Assembly (NCBI GenBank): GCA_024693135.1
Contig: JAILLN010000023.1
Location: 62,001-126,000, forward strand
From: Lachnospiraceae bacterium
GTDB lineage: Bacteria > Bacillota > Clostridia > Lachnospirales > Lachnospiraceae
Direction: 5' to 3'
Length of the DNA: 64,000 bases
Positions 8,150 through 17,000 of this stretch are shown in pieces; position 1 is the first letter of the stretch, and every line of letters begins with the position of its first letter. The notes under the pieces were generated by a model that saw only the letters and a list, made by a program, of their open reading frames with translations, was not told where the DNA came from and made no database searches. Made by a program: the position numbers and the translations under genes.

Positions 8150-9085
8150 ATGAGCACTGCGGCAGTCATAGAGCAGCTTGTGGTCTTTGTGATCCTGATC
8201 GCCACGGGATATCTGATGTACCGGAAGGAGATCCTGACGGACGATACGGCAAAGCACATTTCCGCTCTCATTACCAATCTATGCAATCCGATGCTGATGC
8301 TTGCCAGCATCCTGAACGCGGAGGAGAGGGTGCCCCACGAAAGGCTCCTGTTGACCTTTGCCGTGGTGGCCGTGATCTATGCCGTCCTGATCCTCATGGG
8401 TTTTTTGATCCCGCGCCTGCTTGGGATCCGCGTGGAGGAGAGGAATGCGTACCACATGATGTGCGTATACGGCAATACCGGCTTCATCGGCATCCCCCTG
8501 GTACAGGCTCTTCTGGGCAATTCTGCCGTCATCTATGTGACGGTCTTTAATCTTTATTTCAATCTTTTGGTCTATACCCATGGGAAATGGATCCTGAAGC
8601 GGGGCAGGAAGGTGGAGGGAGAGCCCGGCTTCCGGCTGAAGGACCTCATGACCCCGGGCTTTCTTCTAAGCGTCTTGAGCCTTTTGATCTACTGGTTTAA
8701 TCTGTCCCTTCCCCTTGTGGTCACAAAGGCGGTGACGACCATCGGCAATTCCACGACCTTCCTTTCCATGGCTGTGCTGGGGGTATCCCTTTCCGCGGTG
8801 AAGGTGGCAAGCCTGCTGAAGGATCTCAGGCTCCATCTTTTCGTTCTCGTGCGGTTTGTGGCTCTGCCCATCGCCATAGGCCTGGTCCTGAAGGCCTTCC
8901 TTAAGGATCCGGTGATGGTGGCCGTGCTTACCATCATCTGCGGGGTTCCTGCGGGCAATATGCCGCTGATGCTCTCCCATGAAATGAGGCTTCCCACAAA
9001 GACCCTGACCTATGGCATCGCCTGGAGCACCATGCTTTCCGTGGTGACGCTGGCTGTGGTACTTTTCGTGGTACATCCCTTCTGA
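8150..9085 (+). CDS. AEC family transporter (auxin efflux carrier/malate permease type)
   Basis: 311 residues, almost entirely hydrophobic, with about ten predicted membrane segments in two halves. The family's conserved centre is visible: NTGFIGIPLVQALLG in the first half, and FLSMAVLGVSLS plus ICGVPAGNMPLML in the second. AEC proteins (COG0679) export or import small organic acids such as malate. The substrate cannot be read from sequence. It is preceded by the tsf terminator and a strong AAGGAAGG site. It may share a unit with the two following genes. Confidence 0.85.
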   Translation: MSTAAVIEQLVVFVILIATGYLMYRKEILTDDTAKHISALITNLCNPMLMLASILNAEERVPHERLLLTFAVVAVIYAVLILMGFLIPRLLGIRVEERNAYHMMCVYGNTGFIGIPLVQALLGNSAVIYVTVFNLYFNLLVYTHGKWILKRGRKVEGEPGFRLKDLMTPGFLLSVLSLLIYWFNLSLPLVVTKAVTTIGNSTTFLSMAVLGVSLSAVKVASLLKDLRLHLFVLVRFVALPIAIGLVLKAFLKDPVMVAVLTIICGVPAGNMPLMLSHEMRLPTKTLTYGIAWSTMLSVVTLAVVLFVVHPF

Positions 9086-9157
9086 ACCCGGCAGGAGCCT
9101 GAGACTGCCCTGTCGGATTCCCCCGGGGCTTTGGAGATAGAGAAAAGGAGGCAGGAG

Positions 9158-10018
9158 ATGATGGAGCAAAAAAGCGTGATCCAATCCATGGCCAAGAGGT
9201 ATCCCCAGCTTTATGTGGCGCCGTCCCCGGATTCGGAGGAAGCCTACAAGAGGGCAGTACAGGCCGGGGAGGAGCCGGAGGATAAAAGCCTTTCCCATTT
9301 TACCGGAAGCCAGGAAGACCGTCTTGAAACGGTGCATACCGGGGCAGGGGACGTGGAGGTTTTGACTCTTTTCTTAAGGGCAGACTTTGAGACCTTTGAG
9401 CAGATCATCCTTTACCGGGCAAAGCCGGCAGAGATCCTTCCCTCCGTGGGAGCCGAGACCATTATCGGGCTTCGGGACTGGGCCGATCTCCATAAGCATA
9501 TGGAGGATTTCCGGGAACTTGGGGAGGAGGAGTACTGGGAGGAATTAAAGCGGTATGCGAAGGAAAAGTCCGGAGAGAGGCCTACGCTGATCCTGCTTTC
9601 TTCGGGACCCTATAGTGCTGTTACGGCGAAGCAGGCGGGGATGGGAGAGGAGGAATGGCTCCTTACCTCCCTTAAGATCCGGAAATACCATGAGCTCTGC
9701 CATTTCATGTGCCGGAAGTCCTGTCCTGAGCTGGCGCACCCTCTCTGGGATGAGCTGGTGGCAGACATGTATGGGCTTTTGATGGCCGTAAACTGTTATG
9801 ATCCGGATCTGGCGGCACTTTTTCTCGGGGTGGATCAAGCAGGCTATCATGGAGGGAGGCTCATCCATTACCTGGGGGAGGAAGAAAAAAAGGCCTTGGA
9901 GGATACGGCACAGAGGACCTACAAGGCCATAAAGGAGCTGTCCGGCTTTGTGGAGGAATACAAGGGGGAGATCGGGCTTGACATGCTGATCGAGCTTACC
10001 ACTCATCCCATGCTTTAG
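9158..10018 (+). CDS. Putative zinc-dependent (HExxH) protein, unknown family
   Basis: 286 residues from the ATG at 9158, 6 nt after AAAGGAGG (an in-frame ATG at 9131 lies upstream of that site). No signal peptide, so probably cytoplasmic. The notable motif is HELCH at about 178-182 (KYHELCHFM), a match to the HExxH zinc-binding signature. It is followed about 20 residues later by WDELVADMYGLLM, which could provide a third ligand (E or D). The rest is not recognised. It sits between an AEC permease and a LysR regulator. A peptidase role is possible but unproven. Confidence 0.6.
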   Translation: MMEQKSVIQSMAKRYPQLYVAPSPDSEEAYKRAVQAGEEPEDKSLSHFTGSQEDRLETVHTGAGDVEVLTLFLRADFETFEQIILYRAKPAEILPSVGAETIIGLRDWADLHKHMEDFRELGEEEYWEELKRYAKEKSGERPTLILLSSGPYSAVTAKQAGMGEEEWLLTSLKIRKYHELCHFMCRKSCPELAHPLWDELVADMYGLLMAVNCYDPDLAALFLGVDQAGYHGGRLIHYLGEEEKKALEDTAQRTYKAIKELSGFVEEYKGEIGLDMLIELTTHPML

Positions 10019-10041
10019 GCGGACAAGGAAAGGAGGACATC

Positions 10042-10920
10042 ATGGAGCTGAGGCATATCCGGTATTTTATGGCGGTGGCGGAGGAAATGAATTTTACCAA
10101 GGCGGCGCAGAAGCTTGCCATCGCACAGCCGCCTTTATCCAGGCAGATCAAGGAGCTGGAGGAGGAACTGGGGGCGAGGCTTTTTGACCGGAATTCCCAT
10201 TCCATACATCTTACGGAGGAGGGCATCCTCTTTAAGCAGTATGCCACCCAGATCCTGGAGCTTGAAGGAAGGTCCAGGGATGAGATCTCGGAAATGGGAC
10301 AGTCCCTCCACGGCCGGATCTATGTGGGCTCCGTGGAGGGCTACGGCCCCCATCTTCTGGCGCAATGGATCCAGGATTTCCATCAGGAAAATCCCCATGT
10401 CCAGTTTGACCTTTGGAACGGGAGCACCGATGAGATCGTAAACCGGCTGGCCAGGGGGCTGTGCGATCTGGCCGTGGTCATGGAGCCCTTCAGCGATCCC
10501 TTCATCAATACCCGGAAGGTCCACTCCGAGCCTTGGGCCGCCGTGATCCCCAGGACCAATCCCCTTGCCGAAAAGAAGACCGGCTCCATCCATCCGGCGG
10601 AGCTGGAGGACGAGCCGCTGATCATTCCTTCCCGGGCATCCCGCAGTGATGAGATCCGGAGATGGATGCCGGATCCGGAGAAGCCGCTGAACGTGGTATG
10701 CCGGGTAGCGCAGCTGGTCAATGTCATGGAGCTTGCCCATGCCGGCGTGGGGATCGGCATCTTTCCCTTGGCCAAGGGAGTGATGTCGGAGGACGAGCAT
10801 GTGGCCATCAAGACCATAAAGCATCCTCTGGCCAGAGCCTCCTATCTTCTGGCCTGGATGAAGGACCGCCCCCTGTCCAAATCCGCCGGAGCATTTCTGG
10901 ACCGGATCCGGGGGCGCTGA
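10042..10920 (+). CDS. LysR family transcriptional regulator
   Basis: 292 residues, standard LTTR length. The N-terminal winged helix-turn-helix is clear (LRHIRYFMAVAEEMNFTKAA, then QPPLSRQIKELEEELGARLF). The rest is a periplasmic-binding-protein-like effector domain starting near residue 92 (GRIYVGSVEGYGPHL). The AGGAGG site is 5-6 nt before the ATG and 23 nt after the previous gene's stop. LysR proteins often control neighbours, so the AEC permease or the HExxH gene is a reasonable target. The effector is unknown. Confidence 0.92.
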   Translation: MELRHIRYFMAVAEEMNFTKAAQKLAIAQPPLSRQIKELEEELGARLFDRNSHSIHLTEEGILFKQYATQILELEGRSRDEISEMGQSLHGRIYVGSVEGYGPHLLAQWIQDFHQENPHVQFDLWNGSTDEIVNRLARGLCDLAVVMEPFSDPFINTRKVHSEPWAAVIPRTNPLAEKKTGSIHPAELEDEPLIIPSRASRSDEIRRWMPDPEKPLNVVCRVAQLVNVMELAHAGVGIGIFPLAKGVMSEDEHVAIKTIKHPLARASYLLAWMKDRPLSKSAGAFLDRIRGR

Positions 10921-11017
10921 AGATATAAGAAGTCTGAAACCGTTTTTTGGTCGGTTACGGTATTCGCATCCGGACCGAGGTTAGTGAGATAAAAACAAGC
11001 GGTACGGGAGGAGAAAA

Positions 11018-14000
11018 ATGAGAAAGAAGAGACTGGCACTTTATTTGGCGTTCATCATGGCATTTCAGCCGCAGGCAGGGGTCCTTGCGGCAGGGCTGGC
11101 TCCTGTGGCAGGAGAAGCTTTTGCATTCCATGAATCCGGTCCGGAAACGGGCATTTCCCGGGATGCGGAGGAAGGAGATCCCATGCCGGAGACAAAGGAG
11201 AACGGCCTTCAGGATCCCGTACCGGAGAGAAAGGAGGGCGGCCTTCAGGATCCCATGCCCGAAGCAGGAGAGGAATCCTTGGAGGAGACCGGTGAGGCAT
11301 GGGAAGGACAAGGGTACAAGGAGGATCCCTACCAGATCTACAATGCAGAACAGCTGAAGGCCGTGTCCAACTATCATACGGCCTGGTTTAAGCTGATGAA
11401 TGACATCGACCTGAAGGGGGTAGACTGGGGAGAATATACCTTCAAGGGGAGACTGGATGGAAACGGAAAAACAATCCGGAACCTGACGGTAGAAAGGTCT
11501 TCTTATAGCGAGGGCTGTCTGTTTAAGAAAACAGATGAGGATTTTACGGAGATTTCTGACCTGACCCTTCAGAATGTCACGGTACGGATCACGGGTGATG
11601 CAGCCAATATTTCCCTGGGATTGATGGGAGGCCGCATGAAGTCGCTCCGGGGCTGTACCGTGACCGGCACGGTCCGGGTGGAATGCGAAAAGGAGGTAGA
11701 GAACCGATCGATCCGGATCGGCGGGATGGCTTATAGCTGCCAAAACGCGGATGACTGCTGCTTTAATGCTTATGTGGAGACTCCCTTTGCATATCAGCTC
11801 TACTTCGGAGGTGTCGCTTATGAAGCGCGGGAGAATGCACAATATACGAATTGCAGCTTTGGTGAAAAGGGAAGGCTTTCCCTGTCCGGCAACGGGACAT
11901 ACGCGGCAGGCATTGCCTGGGAAGCAGAGCAGAATGCCTTATTTGAAAAATGCGAATATCTGGGAAGGATGACCGCAGATCCCGCTCTGAATACCGGAGC
12001 CAGTCTTTACGGGATCCTGGGATCCGGTTATTCCTCACGATATTCGGAGCAGGATCTGATCGTGCGGAACTGTGAGACGGCGAAGCATTCCCTGATCTCG
12101 GTGAACCAGGGAAGGGCCGCGGGCATTATCGGGGATGTAGACAAGGGAAATATCGTGGAATCCTGCACCAACCGGGGGATCATTAAGGGAGAAGAAACCA
12201 ATTCCAGTGCTTCGGGGATCGCCTCCAACATCAGTGGGGGGCTGGTCTCGGATTGCCTGAATGAAGGCACCGTAAAGGCAGGGGGATCTGTCGCAGGGAT
12301 TGCCCTATGGGTGTTCCCTGGTTACGGGAAAGGATCCGTCTCTTCCTGCATCAATGCCGGTACGGTAAACGGCACCGGCCAGACCTCCGCAGTGGGAGGG
12401 ATCGCTGTCAATGTCCAGGGGAGCATCATCTCGGAATGCATCAATGAGGGCGAGGTCAATGGATACCAGGCGGGAGGAATCGCCAATGATTCGAAAGGCC
12501 AGATGACATTTGCGGATTGCTTTAATGAGGGGAAGGTTACCGGAGAATACGCAGCCGCCGGTATCGTAGCTCAGCTTCGTGCGGAATATGAAGAGGGAGA
12601 GGAGCCTAGCCTCATCACCGGCTGCTATAATGCCGGGGAGGTATTCTGCGGATCCTCCGATGCAGCTGCCGGGATCGTAGGCTGGCTTGACGGGGATGTG
12701 ACATTAAGCGGCTGCTATAATATCGGCACGGTTCATGGCTATTACGCTTCCGGCGTCGCCTCCTGGATGGGGACACAGTTCGCGGATTATGAGGGGACCG
12801 GAGTGAACCTGCCCAAGATCGTAGACTGCTTTAACCTGGGCCGGGTGGAAAGCACCGGCACAGGCGGCGGCATCGTATCGATCGTCATGAAGGGGGATAT
12901 CCTCCGGTGCTTCAATGCGGGCACTCTTGCCCTCAGCAGAAGATCCGATGGTTTGACCGGCTATGTGGTACTTGGAGGAATCGCAGGAGACCGGATGGTT
13001 GAGATCTCCAGTTATGAGGAGGTTCCTGGCGGGCAATATAACCCTGTCCGGATACAGAACTGCTTTGCTGCAGGCAATTATGAATGTGACGGAGACTATG
13101 CTTCAGGTGATCTTGGGGGGATCATGGGTTCGGCCAGCCTGTCCCCGACCCCCTATGAGGCCGGCCTGCTTACGACCCCCTGCCGCCAGACCCTCCTGAT
13201 CGAAAACTGCTATAACGCCTCGAAGCTCCAGACAGAAGCCGGGCTTGTCACAGGCGGGATCTTCGGCAGCCTGGCACGGAAAAAGGACCTGCCGGCCATC
13301 TGGAATCAGGAGGATATTATAAAGGTCCTGGGTTCCTACTATTCGGACAGCTGGAAGAAACTGACTCCCTATGACCGGGATTATGGATGGACGCTGAATG
13401 CCGCGGCAAAGAACGACCAGGAGCTTAGGACGAGATCAACCTATGCGGGCTGGGACTTTACGGATACCTGGGATATTGGCTACGGGCTTTACCGTTATCC
13501 TGTATTGCAGAATGAGGGAGCCGGACTGCTGCAGGAGGCATGGGGAGGAGACGGCGCAAAGCTTACCTGCTATAAGCTCCGTGCCATAGACCGGAGCACG
13601 GAAGCGGGAGTCCGGGATGCCTATGTATCCTTTTCGGATTATGGAAGCAAGACAGACCGGAACGGCATAGCCAGATTTTATATGAAGAGTAAAGCGGCGC
13701 AATATACCACCATCACCTCTCCCCTTTATGAGACCTGGACGGGAATGGTACATTTCAACGCCAAAAAGCCCTTTACGGCAGAGCTGAAGCAGGATATCAA
13801 GCTGAAGCCGCCTGCATTGGATGCCGGAAGCGTGGACCGGTGGCAGGGAAATGTCGCCCGGACCATGGGGAAGTATACCTTCCTCTATGATGCCAATACC
13901 TCTCTGGGGCTGGATCTGACCAATTTTGCCAAATATGATGAAAACCGTAAAACGGCCATTCCCTTCTCCCTGGAAAATGACCCGGCAAAGCAGCAGGTCA

Positions 14001-17000
14001 AGATCTCCTTCGGGATGAACAGCAAACGGGCGCCAAGCGGCTTTAAGGACAGCTACGACTGGACCAAGCATGTGACGGAAAGCGCCCTGAGATCCGGAAA
14101 TAAAAATGAGGTCCCCTCTGTGGTGACCCAGGCCGGAAGAGGGCTGGATAAGACCGTTACCATCGGCAGCAATTCCATCAAGGCAACGGTTTATTATACA
14201 GGCTATGTGACCATTGATTATTCTACCGGCAGCTGTAAGGTCGTAGAATCGGGAGCCCTGATCGGGATGACGGGCTCCGTGAAAGCGACCTATTCTCCCG
14301 TATCCACCGCCGGCCTGGCCGAGGCTTCCGTCTCCGTGAGCCTTGGCGCCAGCGGGGGCTTCAGGATCTCCATTGACCCCAAGACCTCGGAAATGACCGC
14401 GGGCACCTCCATCTCCCTGATGCAGGGGCTTTCCGGAGAGATCATGGTGGGGTCCGATTTCCTGCTGCAGGCGGGCATTACCTTTGATGCGGCACTTACC
14501 GAAACCTTCTCCCATACGGTGGGACACAGGCTTAGCAGCCATGATGACATGACGGTAAATATGAACCTGAAGACCGGGCTGAAGGCGGTGATATTGAAGC
14601 GTGAGATCGAGTGCACCCTGGCTGAGGCAGATGCCACGATCTATCCGACTAAGGAGGTGATCTCAAGCGGCCCGGCGTTGGAGGAGAAGATGAAAAACAA
14701 ATCCTCCGCCATGACGGCTGTCTTTGGCAATGAGATCCCGGAGGCAGGGACCGGGCCGGAGGATGCGGCCTATGCCTATTCGTCTCCCGTTATGGCAAGG
14801 CTTCAGGACGGCACCCTGATCAAGGCTTTCTTAAAGGGAGAGAACCTTTATTATACGGTGGATGACGGGGAAGAAAAAGCGGTCTTCCAGTCGGATACGG
14901 CGGATTTCGATCCGGTCCTTGCCACAGGCCCGGACAGGGCTTACCTTGTCTGGATCCATGCCCAGACAGACTCTTCGGATGAGGAAGCATGGAAGAAGAG
15001 CCTTTCCATCAAGGCTTCGGCCTATGATGCGCTTACGCATGAATTCGGCACTCCCGTAACATTGGCATCCGGCAGGGAAAAAGCCCCCATGGTGCTTAAA
15101 GCCAGGGCTTCTTCGGCAGGACTTACGGCGGCCTGGGTAGAAAACAGCGAAAACGACCTGGATATGATGTCCGGGAAGAATACGGTCTATGGGGTGGAAT
15201 ATGACGGCGTGACGGTGAAGGATCCCATGACCCTCATCTCCGGCCGGAACGGGATCTACGACCTGTCCCTTGGGGAGGAAGGAGGAAAGCTTTCCCTGGC
15301 CTTTACGGAATATCTGCCGGAGGAGGGAGAAAACATGCCCGGCTCCCGGATCCTGACCGTCTGTGAAGGAAAGGTCACGGAGCTTACCTCAAAGGAACAA
15401 AACGGCTTCAGGGTCTTTTATCTCGGCGATACCCTGTATTATGATGCGGACGGAATGCTCTATGTAAAGGAAGCCGGGAAGGATCCGGTGCCTGCGGGAG
15501 TACGGGTATTTGGGCGGTTCCTTCCTGTGGAGGGCACCATGGGGCATGCGGTCTTATTCACGGACAGGAGCGGGGAGGGCACGGCCATGATGGCTTCCTA
15601 CCGGAAGGGGGATACCTTTACCCTGCCGGTAAGGCTTCCCGTGGAAGTGGAAAATATCAGCCCGCTTTTCGGTGCGGTCTATGAAGAAAGCGGCGGCATA
15701 TCCCTGCTTACGGTCCGGCCGGGACCGGAAAGCGAGCCGCAAAACACAACGCTTGCGTTCTTTAGCGGAACTGCCGCAAGGGATCTGGTGCTTTATGAAG
15801 AGCTTTACCACGATACGGCGGCCGTAAGAGCGGGAAGTGAAACCGCCTTTATCGGCAAAGCCCTGAATAATACCGATCAGGAGATCGGAAGCCTTGCGGT
15901 GAAGCTTTATAAGGAAGGACAGGAGGAGCCTGTATCATCCCAGAGCCTGACGGAGCTTCATTGGTCTCCGGGCAATGAGCTGCCGCTTTCCATCAATTAT
16001 ACCCTGCCGATGTCCGGCTTTGCAGGAAACTACCGGATGGAGATCGAAAGCACGCAGATCCAGGAAACGAATCTTGAAAATAACCGGACTGGGAATACGC
16101 AGGTGGGTCTCGGAAATCTCTGCTTTGATGCATCCGAAACGGAAATGGAGGAAGACGGGAAGCTTGTCCGGGATGCGGATGGAGCAGTTACGGTGAAGGC
16201 TTTGCTTAAAAATAGCGGATATACCGGCCTTTCCGGCGTATCCTGGGATCTTATCCTGCGGAAGGAAGACGGGGAAGAGATCCTTAACCATGCAGAAGGG
16301 CAGGCCGTGGATCCAAACGGTTCGATCGTGATATCGGAAAAGATCTCCGCAGAGAAGCTTTGCCCGGATGCCGCCTTCGAGCCGAAGGTGTTGCTCCTCC
16401 GTACCGAAACGGCAGGAGCTGAGGCAAATTACGGGGATAATGCAGAAGAATTCTATGTGGAGCCGGCCGCGCCGGAAAGCCTTGTGGTGAAGGCCGGCGG
16501 CAGTCCCCTTTCCACAGAGGAGGCTTACGAGATGAATGCCGGAGACAGCGTCAAGCTGACCAAGGAGATCACGCCTTCCTTTGCTTATCAGGGCGTAGAT
16601 TATGCTTCTTCGGATATGAATGTGGCCTTTGTGGATGAGGAGGGCAATCTGATCGCGACCGGCAGCGGAAAAGCCGAGATCACGGCCGAAACGGGAGATG
16701 GGAGCATCATTCAGACTTTCCCGGTCATCGTAAGGCCGGATCCCTCCGGCATAGTTTACGACATGAATCCCAAGGGGATCGAGCTGGAGAGGGGAGAGGA
16801 TGGAAGCATGTCCTTCATCTGGATGGATCTGACCCCCGGACAGACGGCGCAAAAGCCCCAGGGAAATGTGGTCTGGGAAAACGGAAACCCGGATGTGGCT
16901 TCCATATCAGAAGATCGTTCGGCGGCTCCCGGAGGGGATCCGGATCAGGTCTTAAGCCGTGTCGAAATCCATGGGAAGAAGGAAGGCATCGCCCTGATCA

